A DNA stretch of 64,000 bases from Paenibacillus sp. R14(2021) (GCF_019431355.1 NZ_CP080269.1:5265001-5329000), one strand, 5' to 3'; shown: positions 26,703 to 35,955, numbered from the stretch's first letter. A program made the numbers and translations. Notes: a model not told the origin generated them from the letters alone.

Positions 26703-28084
26703 ATCAAAATTTGTACAGACCGACCTATCATTTTATGCCAGAGCAGAACTGGATGAATGATCCGAACGGCACGATCTTTTTCGAGGGGTATTATCATTTG
26801 TTCTACCAATATAACCCGTATGGCGACAAGTGGGGAACCATTCATTGGGGGCATGCACGCAGCTTGGATCTCGTGCACTGGGAGCATCTTCCGATCGCCC
26901 TTTACCCGTCCGGAGAGCTTGGCGAAGTGCATTGTTTCTCCGGCTGTGCCGTGCATGACGGGACGGAAGCTAGAATCTTCTACACGAGCATCGGCGATGG
27001 CGAGCGTAATCCGGCGACGGGCGCCGAGCAGTGGATGGCGGCAAGCACCGACGGCCTGCTGACCTGGCAGAAGCATCCGGGCAATCCTGTCATCACGTCC
27101 GCGGTTCACGGCGATGCGGATGTCAGGGATTGGAGGGATCCATTCGTATGGCGGGAAGGCGAGGACTGGTTTATGGTCATCGGTGGATCGTCTGAAGGCA
27201 AGGGCTGCGTCACGATTTACAAATCGGAGGATCTCACAAGCTGGACATTCCTGAACTTTCTCTATAAGGATGAAGGTGAATTCTCGTGCGAATGTCCGCT
27301 GATCTACCGTGAAGGTGACCGGTATGTGCTCATCTACTCGCCGGGTGGCGTCGTGCAATATATAACGGGGACGCTATCGGATTCGTATCAATTGGTTCCT
27401 GAAGCGAGAGGCGTCGTCGACCCTGGGAGCTGGGAAGGCTACTATGCGCCGAACCTGCTTATCGATGACCGAAACAGATGTATTCTGTTCGGCTGGATGC
27501 CTGATGAGGCGAGAGGGAAGTTCGAAGGCATCTCCGGCTGGTCCGGCGTTCAGGCGCTGCCGCGGGAGCTTACGCTGACCGATTCGGGCAAGCTTGCCAT
27601 AAAACCTGTCCCCGAGCTGCAGAAGCTGCGCGGGCGTCACTCCGGACAGGAAGAGCTCGTTCCAGCTGGTGCTGACCGAATTGCAGGTATCGAAGGCAGA
27701 GCGCTTGAGCTGAGCCTTGAGCTCGATCTTGCCGGTGCCGAATCGCCGTTTCGTATCAGTGTCCTGCGCTCTGCGGACGGCCAAGAAGAGACGTGCATCG
27801 TGATCGATCGGGCCGCGCAGCAAATTACGATCGACCGAAGCCGGTCGAGCTTGTCGCCTTTGCCGCACAGCACGCCGATATCCGGCAATTACGAGACGAC
27901 GGACGGACGGCTGAAGCTTAACATATTCGTCGACCATTCGACAGTCGAAGCGTTCTGCAACGAGACCATGTGCCTATCTGCTAGAGTCTATCCTACGCTT
28001 GCGCATAGTACGGGCGTCCTGCTGTATGGGGAACCGGCACATTCGCCGCTCATTCAATTCGATCTATGGGAACTGTCGCAGTAA
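26699..28084 (+). CDS. GH32 beta-fructosidase (sucrose/levan/inulin hydrolase type)
   Basis: A 461-aa protein with no signal peptide. The three GH32 catalytic residues are in place: nucleophile D21 in NWMNDPNG, stabiliser D147 in WRDPF, and acid/base E198 in CECPL. The beta-sandwich C-terminal domain starts near residue 320 (VDHSTVEAFCNE near 405). It should hydrolyse terminal beta-fructosides (sucrose, levan or inulin oligosaccharides). Start GTG 26699 overlaps the preceding stop (GTGA) behind GGAGAGGCGG; the longer ATG 26666 frame is an overlap artefact. No sucrose PTS or importer is adjacent. The specific substrate is undetermined. Confidence 0.92.
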   Translation: MNQNLYRPTYHFMPEQNWMNDPNGTIFFEGYYHLFYQYNPYGDKWGTIHWGHARSLDLVHWEHLPIALYPSGELGEVHCFSGCAVHDGTEARIFYTSIGDGERNPATGAEQWMAASTDGLLTWQKHPGNPVITSAVHGDADVRDWRDPFVWREGEDWFMVIGGSSEGKGCVTIYKSEDLTSWTFLNFLYKDEGEFSCECPLIYREGDRYVLIYSPGGVVQYITGTLSDSYQLVPEARGVVDPGSWEGYYAPNLLIDDRNRCILFGWMPDEARGKFEGISGWSGVQALPRELTLTDSGKLAIKPVPELQKLRGRHSGQEELVPAGADRIAGIEGRALELSLELDLAGAESPFRISVLRSADGQEETCIVIDRAAQQITIDRSRSSLSPLPHSTPISGNYETTDGRLKLNIFVDHSTVEAFCNETMCLSARVYPTLAHSTGVLLYGEPAHSPLIQFDLWELSQ

Positions 28085-28129
28085 GCGACCGCCTCGAATT
28101 GTACCGATCTCCATTCCTGCATAGATGGA

Positions 28130-28405
28130 GGCGGAGATGCTGCCGGTTACGGTCATTTCCTGAATACGGATCCGTTTTACGCGGCGCTCATGGCGAATCC
28201 TTGGATGCTTACCGGCCCGGAGGTGCTGCTGACGAAGCCGGAATATAAGGGGGAGAAGCAGGGTGGTATGGCCATGAACGAAGGTCCCTGCTTCCTCATT
28301 CGACACGGACGCGTTTGCCTAGTCTATTCCGCCAGCACGACGTGGCCCCGACGACTATGCGCTCGGCATGCTAGCGGCGAATGCGTACAGTGATCTTGGA
28401 GACAT
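28130..28405 (+). pseudogene. GH43 arabinanase-like fragment with frameshift
   Basis: Directly after the GH32 stop, one frame reads GYGHF, MANPWMLTGPEVLLTKPEY, and EGPCFLIRHGRVCLVYSAS followed by TTW. The neighbouring frame then continues DDYALGMLAANAYSDLGD from about 28350. This is the last third of a GH43 domain (family pattern MANPW..GP..L..PEY, NEGP, YSAS, DDY.LG.L.A), broken by a frameshift and lacking both ends. The intact gene was presumably part of the same polysaccharide operon. Confidence 0.75.
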
Positions 28406-28709
28406 TAAGCCTCATAAGCTGGAACATAGAGGGAATACACGATTGACGTATCGCTTCATCTTGGTTTATACCGGAATTTCGGAAGCGTTTACAAGATGTT
28501 ATGTTTTATGACAAATAAATATTGACAGTTTTTATGAATTGGTAGTAAATTAGAGCTAGGTTCGATTAGTTTTTAGTAGGCGGAAGATGCTTTGAAGAAA
28601 AGGGATTTCATCTCGTTTTTTCAGGCTTTTTTTATAGCCATTGTTCTGACTGCTTCAGCAATTTACAAGAAGATGCCGGCACCAAGTCAAGTCAGGAGAC
28701 GAGATTGAG
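28406..28709. other. hutP leader region with promoter, UAG-rich tract and a doubtful small frame
   Basis: After the GH43 remnant comes A/T-rich sequence with a good promoter (28522-28551), a cluster of UAG triplets (28543-28579) and a weak 5-bp stem followed by CGTTTTTTC near 28585-28622. TTG 28592 to TGA 28708 could encode 38 residues with one hydrophobic segment (FFQAFFIAIVLTASAIY), ending 1 nt before the hutP ATG. It lacks a good ribosome site, so I do not call it a gene. Confidence 0.4.
28522..28551 (+). promoter_or_regulatory. Predicted sigma-A promoter for hutP
   Basis: TTGACA at 28522-28527, an 18-bp spacer and TAAATT at 28546-28551. It is about 160 bp before the hutP ATG, giving a leader long enough for riboregulation. 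Confidence 0.5.
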
Positions 28710-29177
28710 ATGATGCAAAACTTTTCAGAGGACGCAGCCTTTCCGATCGGCAAGCTATCGATTCTACTGGCCGTTCTTCAGAATCATGAATGGAAGCAAA
28801 CGGTCGAACAAATGCTGATTTCGCAAGGCTTTAAGTATACGATCGGTCGTGTTGGCGCGATGGATATGATTAAAGTGGTGGCAGCCATCGAAACCGCGGG
28901 CAAGAATAACCGCATCATTGACAGCGAGAATTACCGCGAGGTCCATGCTTTATATCATGCGATCATCGAAGCTATCCAGAGCATCGGCAGAGGCGTCGTA
29001 CAGTTTGGCGATATTTTGCGGACGGTAGGGTTGACCTTTACGATTGTGAGGGGCGAGATGACTGGAGCGATCGCGCATGAGGGAGAATGGATTGCGGTTT
29101 GCGTATACGGCACCATAGGTGCTCCTAAGAAAGGCTTCGAGCATGAGGCCATTGGATTTGGTTTTAATCATATCTAG
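28710..29177 (+). CDS. hutP: HutP-like anti-terminator protein
   Basis: A 155-aa protein matching HutP, the histidine- and Mg2+-dependent RNA-binding protein that prevents termination in the hut operon leader of Bacillus. The signature segments GRVGAMDMIKVVAAIETAGK (near 48-67), YREVHALYHAIIEA (metal-ligand His pair) and ILRTVGLTFTIVRG are present. Length matches B. subtilis HutP (about 150). No hutH, hutU, hutI, hutG or hutM gene is nearby: peptide importer genes follow after a terminator. It either acts in trans or on its own leader, which carries UAG triplets. AGGAG lies 11 nt before the ATG. Confidence 0.88.
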   Translation: MMQNFSEDAAFPIGKLSILLAVLQNHEWKQTVEQMLISQGFKYTIGRVGAMDMIKVVAAIETAGKNNRIIDSENYREVHALYHAIIEAIQSIGRGVVQFGDILRTVGLTFTIVRGEMTGAIAHEGEWIAVCVYGTIGAPKKGFEHEAIGFGFNHI

Positions 29178-29253
29178 TCTTGCATGAACGTTATGATTAA
29201 AGCTAAAACAGTTTTTAAAGATAAATAGGCTATTTAGTCGATAGTGAATTTAG

Positions 29254-29287
29254 AAGCCGATACCTTTTATTTTGGTATGGGCTTTTT
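29254..29287 (+). terminator. hutP terminator
   Basis: AAGCC-GATACC (29254-29264) pairs with GGTAT-GGGCTT (29274-29284) with one internal mismatch, followed by TTT. Confidence 0.6.
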
Positions 29288-29450
29288 GTGCTTCCAAACC
29301 AGCTGCGGTCGAGATTTTGCAGCTTGTATAGAAGTTGGATTACAGAAATTGCCGTGTAACTATCATGTTACATAGATCAACAAATTTCGTCAAAAACAGC
29401 GCATAATTCTCTAATTATATATTTTTTTAAATAAAAATTACAAATTCCTA

Positions 29451-29480
29451 TTTACAATCTCGAAATTTAAAGGTTAGAAT
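29451..29480 (+). promoter_or_regulatory. Predicted promoter of the opp operon
   Basis: TTTACA (29451-29456), 18-bp spacer, TAGAAT (29475-29480), about 100 bp before the binding protein start. Confidence 0.45.
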
Positions 29481-29585
29481 GTAATAGTCTTGTTAGTTTT
29501 AATTACATATAAGATTTAATTTTTTGGCAAGACGATGCATGAGGAGAACTGTGATTTTGTTAAATAATGACGGGGATGTGGGAAA

Positions 29586-31349
29586 ATGAGGAAAATAAAA
29601 AAAGCTACTGTACTGTTGTCCACGCTTACTTTGACGGCATCTTTACTTGCTGCTTGTAACGATTCCAACACAGAATCGAACAACCAAGCGGCCGCCAATA
29701 ACACCACCAAAAATGAAACGCCAGCAGCAACGAATGAAACGCCAGCGGCAAATGAAAGCACTACACCAGCTCCGGATGCCCCTGTTGACGGCGGAAGCCT
29801 CGTAGTCGGCACGTTCTCGGACATCAACACCGTCAATCCGATCTATATTGGAGATACTTCCTCAGGTGATTTGGGAACATTCGTCAACGCGAATGTGTAC
29901 GACATCGACCGTTCCAACAATTTGGTTGTCGAGCCATGGTCCCTTGCATCGGAGCTCCCAGTAATCAGCGCGGACGGCTTGACCTACACGATCAAGCTGA
30001 AGCCTGAAGCAAAATGGAGCGACGGTCAGCCGGTTACGGCAGACGACGTTAAATATACGTATGATACGATCAGAAATCCTGATGCCGGCGCGCCTGGCAT
30101 CAGCACAGTCGACAAGATCGATAAGATTACGAAAATCGACGAGCACACGGTTGAAATCAAACTGAAGCAGATCTACGCACCGTTCCTGTACACGCTGGCT
30201 TCCTCGATCGTGCCTTACCATATTCTGAAGGACGTACCGGTGAAAGAGCTGGAAAAAAACCCATACGGAAAAGATCCAGCTAAAACGATCACGAACGGAC
30301 CTTGGAAATGGACGAAATGGGAAGCAGGCCAATACAATACGGTTGAAGCCGACCCGAACTACTGGGGCAGCGTGAAACCGCATATTAAAACGGTTACGAT
30401 CAAAATCTACGCCGACCAAAACACGCAAACCCAAGCGCTGATCAAGGGCGATATCGACCTTGTGTCGTCGGTGCCTCTGACGATCTTGGATACGGTCAAA
30501 GCGAAAGACAATATCAATGTCGTATCTCAGCCTGGCCCTCAATACGAATTTATTCAGTTCAACTTCAAAGGGGATAACTTCCCTGACAAATACGTGCTGT
30601 TCCAAAGCCAGAAGACACGCCAAGCGATCGCAACAGCGGTTAACCGCCAAGGTATGGTCGACAACATCCTGAAGGGCACGGGCACGCTCTTGAACGCACC
30701 GTTCCTTTCGACTTCGTGGGCTTATGACGCGAGCGCAGCGACCAACTACGCTTACGATACGGAGCAAGCGAAGAAGCTGCTGGCGGACGATGGCTGGAAA
30801 CCGGGCAAAGACGGCATCCTCGAGAAGGACGGCCACCGCTTCTCCTTCGAACTGCAATACAACGCAGGTAACGCCCGCCGCGAGCAAGTCGCAGCCGTCG
30901 TTCAACAAAACCTGAAGGACGTTGGCATCGAAGTTGTTCCGAAAGCGATTGAATTCTCGGCTTGGATCGATCAGAACGTCACGCCGGGCAAATTCGAGGC
31001 GCTGCTGCTTGCTTGGTCGCTCAGCAACCCGGATCCGGACGGAGAGAGCATCTTCTCCTCGAAGTACTTCCCGCCTGCCGGCCAAAACTCCGGTTGGTAC
31101 AAAAACACGAAGCTCGACGAGCTGTGGGTGAAAGGCTACTCCACCGTCGATCAGAATGCGCGCAAAGCGGCTTATGCCGAAGCCGCCAAAGAAATTTCGA
31201 CCGACCTGCCTTACGTATTCCTGTATCAATACGGCGCGCCGGAAGCGTTCGACAAAAACAAAGTTAAATTTGACGAAGCAGATAAGCCGGAAGCGACGCT
31301 CGGCTATGGATACTTCTACCACGCCATCAAATGGTGGACCGTGAAATAA
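29586..31349 (+). CDS. Peptide ABC transporter substrate-binding lipoprotein (OppA/DppA family)
   Basis: A 587-aa family 5 solute-binding protein. It has a lipobox LAAC (Cys24), a low-complexity Asn/Thr/Ala/Pro linker with repeated NETPAA units (residues about 45-62), and the SBP_bac_5 core (VGTFSDINTVNPIY, LKPEAKWSDGQPVTADDVKYTYD near 140-160, FNFKGDNFPDKYVLFQSQKTRQAIATAVN near 320). It captures peptides outside the cell for the permeases encoded downstream. An imperfect 15-bp stem-loop lies between this gene and oppB, as in loci A and B. Peptide versus nickel or other substrates cannot be told apart by eye. Confidence 0.92.
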   Translation: MRKIKKATVLLSTLTLTASLLAACNDSNTESNNQAAANNTTKNETPAATNETPAANESTTPAPDAPVDGGSLVVGTFSDINTVNPIYIGDTSSGDLGTFVNANVYDIDRSNNLVVEPWSLASELPVISADGLTYTIKLKPEAKWSDGQPVTADDVKYTYDTIRNPDAGAPGISTVDKIDKITKIDEHTVEIKLKQIYAPFLYTLASSIVPYHILKDVPVKELEKNPYGKDPAKTITNGPWKWTKWEAGQYNTVEADPNYWGSVKPHIKTVTIKIYADQNTQTQALIKGDIDLVSSVPLTILDTVKAKDNINVVSQPGPQYEFIQFNFKGDNFPDKYVLFQSQKTRQAIATAVNRQGMVDNILKGTGTLLNAPFLSTSWAYDASAATNYAYDTEQAKKLLADDGWKPGKDGILEKDGHRFSFELQYNAGNARREQVAAVVQQNLKDVGIEVVPKAIEFSAWIDQNVTPGKFEALLLAWSLSNPDPDGESIFSSKYFPPAGQNSGWYKNTKLDELWVKGYSTVDQNARKAAYAEAAKEISTDLPYVFLYQYGAPEAFDKNKVKFDEADKPEATLGYGYFYHAIKWWTVK

Positions 31350-31396
31350 CGCGGAACGCCAAGCCTGTACAACTTTAGAAACGACATTCTATGGAT

Positions 31397-31430
31397 AAGA
31401 AGGGAAGGTCCATCCGGTCCTTCTCTTCTT
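31397..31430 (+). terminator. Intercistronic stem-loop between oppA-like and oppB-like genes
   Basis: Arms 31397-31411 and 31416-31430 are complementary at 13 of 15 positions around a 4-nt loop. A pyrimidine-rich stretch follows. Probable attenuator or mRNA-stability element. Confidence 0.5.
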
Positions 31431-31452
31431 CCTTATTAAGGGGGTATGTGAC

Positions 31453-32421
31453 GTGACGGAATATTTCATAAAGCGCGTTCTGCAATCGGCGCTCGTGCTG
31501 CTGCTTATCGCCATTTTAAGCTTTTTGCTGATTCACGCGGCCCCGGGCGGTCCGAAGACGATTTATTTGTCGCCGGGTCTGTCCAACGAAGCAGCTAAGA
31601 TTCAAGCGCATAATCTCGGACTTGACCGTCCGCTTCCAGTCCAATTCTTTAGTTGGCTCGGAAATTTGCTGAAGGGCGACCTCGGCTATACGTTCAAGAA
31701 CCATGTTCCTGTAGGCAAGATCGTGTGGCCGACAATCGGTCATACCATGATTCTGATGGGCACCGCCTGGGTGCTGTCGCTCCTGATTGCTATTCCTTGG
31801 GGCATCTACAACAGTACGGTCGAGTACAGCTTATCCGATCAGACGGCGTCCTTCGTCGCCTACATCGGCTTCGCGATGCCGACGTTCTGGTTCGGCATTA
31901 TACTTCAGGAACTATTCTCGCTTAAGTGGGATCTGTTGCCCTTATCCGATATGTATACAATGGGCAAGGAAGGCAATTTGCCCAACTTGCTGCTTCATCT
32001 CGTCCTGCCGGTCAGCGTGCTGACGCTCGGTTTCCTTGCGGGTTATTCCAAGTATGCGCGCTCGAGTATGATTGAGGTCATGGACCGAGATTATATCCGG
32101 ACGGCTCGGGCGAAAGGGTTGCCGGAGCGGCGCGTCATCTTCCGCCACGGCCTGCGCAATGCGCTTATTCCGATCGTGACGCTGCTTGGCCTTGATCTGC
32201 CGATTCTGGTGGCAGGGGCTGCGCTGACGGAGAGTGTGTTCAACTGGCCGGGCATGGGCCGGCTGTTCGTGCAGATGGCTATCTCGCGGGAATATTCCGT
32301 GCTGATGGCGATCACGCTGATTGTCGCGGTATTCGTCATCATCGGCAATTTGTTCGCGGACATTCTGTACGCGCTTGTCGATCCGCGAGTTCGGCTGGAC
32401 CGGAAAGGAGGCTCGGCATGA
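31453..32421 (+). CDS. Peptide ABC permease (OppB/DppB family)
   Basis: A 322-aa permease with six membrane segments. Family traits are the N-terminal FIKRVLQSALVLLLIAILSF, AAKIQAHNLGLDRPLPVQF near 50, and the EAA-like loop YIRTARAKGLPERRVIFRHG near 215. The start is GTG behind GGGGGTATGTGAC. It overlaps oppC by 4 nt. It forms the membrane channel with the OppC-like partner. Confidence 0.93.
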   Translation: MTEYFIKRVLQSALVLLLIAILSFLLIHAAPGGPKTIYLSPGLSNEAAKIQAHNLGLDRPLPVQFFSWLGNLLKGDLGYTFKNHVPVGKIVWPTIGHTMILMGTAWVLSLLIAIPWGIYNSTVEYSLSDQTASFVAYIGFAMPTFWFGIILQELFSLKWDLLPLSDMYTMGKEGNLPNLLLHLVLPVSVLTLGFLAGYSKYARSSMIEVMDRDYIRTARAKGLPERRVIFRHGLRNALIPIVTLLGLDLPILVAGAALTESVFNWPGMGRLFVQMAISREYSVLMAITLIVAVFVIIGNLFADILYALVDPRVRLDRKGGSA

Positions 32422-33368
32422 GTGAAGCAAGCGTAACCTTGAACGAAACCCCCGCAATTTCGAAGCCGGGCCGCCCGGCGAGCGCATGGCGTACGGGTTG
32501 GAAGAAGTTTTCAGCGAACCGCTTCGCGCTGGTTGGCCTTTACGTGATGATTTTTTTCCTGATTGTCGCCTTCGCGGCGCCGCTCATCGCGCCGTTCAGT
32601 CCAACGAAAATTGATATGATGTTCCCGAACCTTCCGGCGGGCTCGGGCAATCACCTGCTCGGCACGGATGTACTGGGACGCGACATCTTCTCGCGCTTGG
32701 TCTACAGCAGCCAGGTTTCGCTGCTCGTCGGTTTCGCCGTCGCGTTCGCGGCAGTGCTTATCGGGACGTTGATCGGGGCTATCTCCGGCTACTTCGGCGG
32801 GTTCGTCGATACGTGCTTCATGCGTCTCGTTGACGTGATGAACTCCATTCCGCTGTTGTTCTTGAACATTCTAGTATTGGCAATCTTCGGAAATAAGTTC
32901 TACTATATGATTCTCGTGCTGTCGCTTACAAGCTGGATGGGCGTGGCGCGGCTCGTGCGCGGCTCGTTCCTGCAGCTGCGGGAGATGCAGTACGTCGAAG
33001 CAGCGAAGGCGATCGGCGTGTCGGATTGGGGCATTATTTTCCGCCATTTGCTTCGCAATGCGTCCGCGCCGATTATCGTTAACGCGACCTTGATGGTCGG
33101 CGGCGCCATTCTGACCGAGTCGGCGTTGTCCTACCTCGGCCTCGGCATTCAAATTCCGCAGACGAGCTGGGGGCAAATGCTGTCAAACTCGCAGGAATAC
33201 ATGCTGGTTGACCCGATGCAGGCGGTATACCCGGGCTTCTGCATCCTGATCGTCGTGCTGGCGGTCAATTTTATCGGAGACGGGCTGCGCGACGTGCTTG
33301 ATCCGCGGCAGCGCGCGATGCTCTCCCCAAGGAGGTTAGACCGGTGGCGAAAAAGATTCTTGAAGTAA
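32418..33368 (+). CDS. Peptide ABC permease (OppC/DppC family)
   Basis: A 316-aa partner permease. It has an N-terminal cytoplasmic segment, one membrane helix near 40-60, then LLGTDVLGRDIFSRLVYSSQ near 82-101, the family hallmark, and the EAA-like loop YVEAAKAIGVSDWGIIFRHL near 195-214. ATGA overlap with oppB and a 25-nt overlap with the ATPase gene show tight coupling. Confidence 0.93.
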   Translation: MSEASVTLNETPAISKPGRPASAWRTGWKKFSANRFALVGLYVMIFFLIVAFAAPLIAPFSPTKIDMMFPNLPAGSGNHLLGTDVLGRDIFSRLVYSSQVSLLVGFAVAFAAVLIGTLIGAISGYFGGFVDTCFMRLVDVMNSIPLLFLNILVLAIFGNKFYYMILVLSLTSWMGVARLVRGSFLQLREMQYVEAAKAIGVSDWGIIFRHLLRNASAPIIVNATLMVGGAILTESALSYLGLGIQIPQTSWGQMLSNSQEYMLVDPMQAVYPGFCILIVVLAVNFIGDGLRDVLDPRQRAMLSPRRLDRWRKRFLK

Positions 33369-34342
33369 ACAACTTGACGGTCGGCTTCCCAAGGGAGGAC
33401 GGGCTGCTGAAGGCGACCGACCGCGTTTCCTTCTCGATCGAGGAGGGGCAGACGCTGTGCGTCGTCGGGGAGTCGGGCAGCGGCAAGAGCGTGACGTCGC
33501 TCGCGATCATGCGGCTGATCGATTACGCCGGCGGTATCGTCGCTGGCGGCGAGATCCGCTTCGACGGCGAGGAGCTGACGAAGAAGCGCCAAAGCGAGAT
33601 GAACCGAATTCGCGGCGAACGGATGGCGATGATTTTCCAAGATCCGATGTCTGCGCTCAATCCCGTCTTCTCGGTCGGCGAGCAAATCGCCGAAAGCCTG
33701 CGGACGCACAAAGGCATGAACAAGAAGGACGCATGGAAAAGAGCCGTAGAGCTTCTTAAGCTGGTAGGAATCCCGGAAGCGGAAATCCGCGCGAAGCAAT
33801 ATCCGTTCGAAATGTCGGGCGGCATGTGCCAGCGGGTTGTGATCTCGATGGCGCTGGCGTGCGAGCCTGAGCTGATTATCGCCGATGAGCCGACGACTGC
33901 GCTCGATGTAACCATTCAAGCTCAAATTCTCGACTTGCTCCGCCGCTTGAAGCGCGAGCACAAAACCGCCACGCTGCTCATTACGCACGATATGGGCGTA
34001 GCTGCGGAGATGGCTGACCGAATTGCCGTTATGTACGCAGGCGCAATCGTTGAAGAGGGAACGGTTGATGATATTTTCAATACGCCTCGTCATCCCTATA
34101 CTGTTGGGCTGCTTCGTTCTATTCCCCGGATTGAGGAAGAGCCGGGAAAAGAACTCTATACGATTCAGGGCAGCATACCGGGAATCGGTGAAATTCCTAA
34201 GGGCTGCAGGTTCAATAACCGTTGTCCCCACACGACGGAACGCTGTTTGAACGAAGAGCCGCCGCTGCTTGCGGCGAAAGCGAATGAAGGCCATCGGGCG
34301 GCTTGCTGGTTAGACGGAATTCCGGAGGTGGCGGCACGATGA
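33344..34342 (+). CDS. Peptide ABC ATPase (OppD/DppD family)
   Basis: A 332-aa ATP-binding subunit. Walker A is GESGSGKSV near 42-50, the ABC signature MSGGMCQR is near 157, Walker B is [12 protein letters not shown], and the C-terminal oligopeptide extension has a cysteine cluster ([15 protein letters not shown], with a later C) that binds an iron-sulfur cluster in studied homologues. Signature MSGGM replaces the usual LSGGM/FSGGM. The GTG start follows AAGGAGG inside oppC. Confidence 0.93.
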   Translation: MAKKILEVNNLTVGFPREDGLLKATDRVSFSIEEGQTLCVVGESGSGKSVTSLAIMRLIDYAGGIVAGGEIRFDGEELTKKRQSEMNRIRGERMAMIFQDPMSALNPVFSVGEQIAESLRTHKGMNKKDAWKRAVELLKLVGIPEAEIRAKQYPFEMSGGMCQRVVISMALACEPELIIADEPTTALDVTIQAQILDLLRRLKREHKTATLLITHDMGVAAEMADRIAVMYAGAIVEEGTVDDIFNTPRHPYTVGLLRSIPRIEEEPGKELYTIQGSIPGIGEIPKGCRFNNRCPHTTERCLNEEPPLLAAKANEGHRAACWLDGIPEVAAR

Positions 34343-35316
34343 CGAATGAGTATTTGGTAGAGGCCAAGCAGTTAAAAAAATATTTTCCGATCAAGAAAGG
34401 GCTGCTTGGACGCGTTGCGGGCCACGTAAAGGCAGTCGATAACGTCAATTTTGGCGTTCGCCCCGGCGAAACGTTTGGTCTTGTAGGCGAATCGGGCTGC
34501 GGCAAGTCGACGCTCGGCCGTGTCATGCTGCACCTGCAGAAGGCGACAGGAGGCGAAGTGCTGTTCGAAGGGCGGGATATTCAACAGGCCGGCCCGAAAG
34601 AACTGCGAGCACTCCGTGAGGAAATGCAAATTATTTTCCAGGATCCGATGGGCTCGTTAAACCCGCGTTTCCTGATTCGGGATCTCATTGGCGAGCCGCT
34701 TCGTCTTCACCGCCGCATGTCGGCGCTCGACATCGACGACCGGGTCGTCGAGCTGATGGATATGGTTGGTCTGGATACGAGCCGGCGCAATCGGTACCCG
34801 CATGAGTTCTCCGGCGGTCAGCGTCAGCGGATCGGCATTGCGCGCGCTATTGCATTGAACCCGAAATTCATCGTTGCGGACGAATCGGTATCCGCGCTTG
34901 ACGTATCCGTTCAATCTCAAGTATTAAATCTCATGATGAAGCTGCAGAAGGACCTCGGTCTGACGTATCTGTTCATCGCGCATGGTCTTAATGTCGTAAG
35001 GCATATCTCGAATCGGGTCGGCGTCATGTACTTGGGTAAGCTCGTGGAGGTTGCGCCTGCGGACGAGCTGTTCGCCCGTCCGGGCCATCCGTATACGAAA
35101 GCGCTGATGTCGGCTATCCCGCAGCCGTCACCAGGTCAGAAGCGAGACCGCATCATGCTGCAAGGCGAAGTGCCTTCTCCGGTCAATCCCCCTTCGGGCT
35201 GCAGGTTTCATCCGCGCTGTCCGTACGCGCAGGATCGCTGCCGGACCGAAGAGCCGCTCCCGCAGTCGATCGGGTTTGACAGAGAGGTTGCTTGTCATTT
35301 CCCGCTTTCCGTTTAG
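34339..35316 (+). CDS. Peptide ABC ATPase (OppF/DppF family)
   Basis: A 325-aa second ATPase. Walker [10 protein letters not shown] near 50, [14 protein letters not shown] near 100, signature [10 protein letters not shown] near 157, Walker [13 protein letters not shown], and C-terminal [18 protein letters not shown] 34339 overlaps the OppD-like stop (ATGA) behind GGAGGTGG; the ATG-like frame from 34303 is spurious. This completes an A-B-C-D-F importer. A terminator lies 21 bp after the stop. Confidence 0.93.
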   Translation: MTNEYLVEAKQLKKYFPIKKGLLGRVAGHVKAVDNVNFGVRPGETFGLVGESGCGKSTLGRVMLHLQKATGGEVLFEGRDIQQAGPKELRALREEMQIIFQDPMGSLNPRFLIRDLIGEPLRLHRRMSALDIDDRVVELMDMVGLDTSRRNRYPHEFSGGQRQRIGIARAIALNPKFIVADESVSALDVSVQSQVLNLMMKLQKDLGLTYLFIAHGLNVVRHISNRVGVMYLGKLVEVAPADELFARPGHPYTKALMSAIPQPSPGQKRDRIMLQGEVPSPVNPPSGCRFHPRCPYAQDRCRTEEPLPQSIGFDREVACHFPLSV

Positions 35317-35337
35317 CTAGTAATTGAGTCCGGCCGT

Positions 35338-35378
35338 AAACAGCCTGCGTCCTGCATTTTGCCGGATGCAGGCTGTTT
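35338..35378 (+). terminator. Terminator of the peptide importer operon
   Basis: AAACAGCCTGC (35338-35348) pairs perfectly with GCAGGCTGTTT (35368-35378). The 19-nt interior can pair further (TCCTGC with GCCGGA partly). Confidence 0.65.
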
Positions 35379-35489
35379 GCTTTGGACGGCGCATGGTTTC
35401 CCTGGGGGGCGGCAGCTGCCCAGCACGCCGGAACGGTTGCCTCAATAAGATGAGGTGGGACCATTGTATCCCGGGGAGGGGCAAACCAA

Positions 35490-35864
35490 GTGAAGAAGAA
35501 GCAAGCAGCCATCAAGAAGATAACGGGAAGCGCTTATGGTAATTCAAGAAAACAACGGCATGTTCATGAATTCGCAGGCAGCACCCGGTTGGCCGAAGAA
35601 GGCAACGATCGGCATAATCACCGGTTTGCGGGCGTCACGGGGCAAGCGAAGAGAAAAGGAAAGAGTCATGTCCATGAAATTGACTTGACCCACACCGATT
35701 TCTTTGGTCATTTTCATAATTTGAAGAAGATCACATCCGGTCCTGCGGTCCGAGTAGGAAAGGGCAAACATGTTCATTTTGTTCATGGACGAACGACGTT
35801 AGAAGACGGTCACGTGCATCCATTCAAGTTTGCAACGTTGATAGAATCCCCTCTTACCAAGTGA
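35490..35864 (+). CDS. YmaF-like histidine-rich protein
   Basis: A 124-aa basic protein built on repeated His-x-His units: HVHEF, HNHRF, HVHEI, HFHN, HVHFVHG and HVHPF at roughly 15-25-residue intervals. This is the YmaF family pattern (found as a spore-former protein of unknown function). The regularly spaced H-x-H pairs suggest metal binding or a repeated beta-hairpin fold, which is an inference. The GTG start has GGGGAGGGG upstream. It shares no operon with the opp genes, and a convergent terminator separates it from the UPF0173 gene. Confidence 0.75.
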   Translation: MKKKQAAIKKITGSAYGNSRKQRHVHEFAGSTRLAEEGNDRHNHRFAGVTGQAKRKGKSHVHEIDLTHTDFFGHFHNLKKITSGPAVRVGKGKHVHFVHGRTTLEDGHVHPFKFATLIESPLTK

Positions 35865-35901
35865 GCATGCTCAAGTAATTGAGTAAACTGCCCTAACAAA
35901 T

Positions 35902-35939
35902 ACAGGCCGGAACACCACGATGCGGGTGTGCCGGCCTGT
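35902..35939. terminator. Convergent bidirectional terminator
   Basis: ACAGGCCGG (35902-35910) pairs with CCGGCCTGT (35931-35939), extended inside by ACACC/GGTGT. It lies between the stops of the YmaF-like (+) and UPF0173 (-) genes. On the minus strand it is followed by ATTTGTT. Confidence 0.7.
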
Positions 35940-35955
35940 CCTGATTGATTAGGTT

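Larger units (their letters stand above)
29178..29585. other. A/T-rich intergenic region before the peptide importer operon
   Basis: 408 bp holding the hutP terminator (29254-29287) and a predicted promoter for the opp operon (29451-29480). The section 29330-29560 is markedly A/T-rich. No ORF or known riboswitch was recognised. Confidence 0.5.

Noticed and set aside
28592-28708. Possible 38-aa membrane peptide upstream of hutP (TTG start)
   Set aside because: Its phenylalanines come from T-runs in a probable regulatory leader, and no Shine-Dalgarno sequence precedes the TTG; kept only as a note in the leader entry.
29862-31322. 486-codon open frame on the minus strand
   Set aside because: Lies entirely antisense to the OppA-like gene, Arg/Val-rich with no family motif, no ribosome site; a shadow of codon bias.
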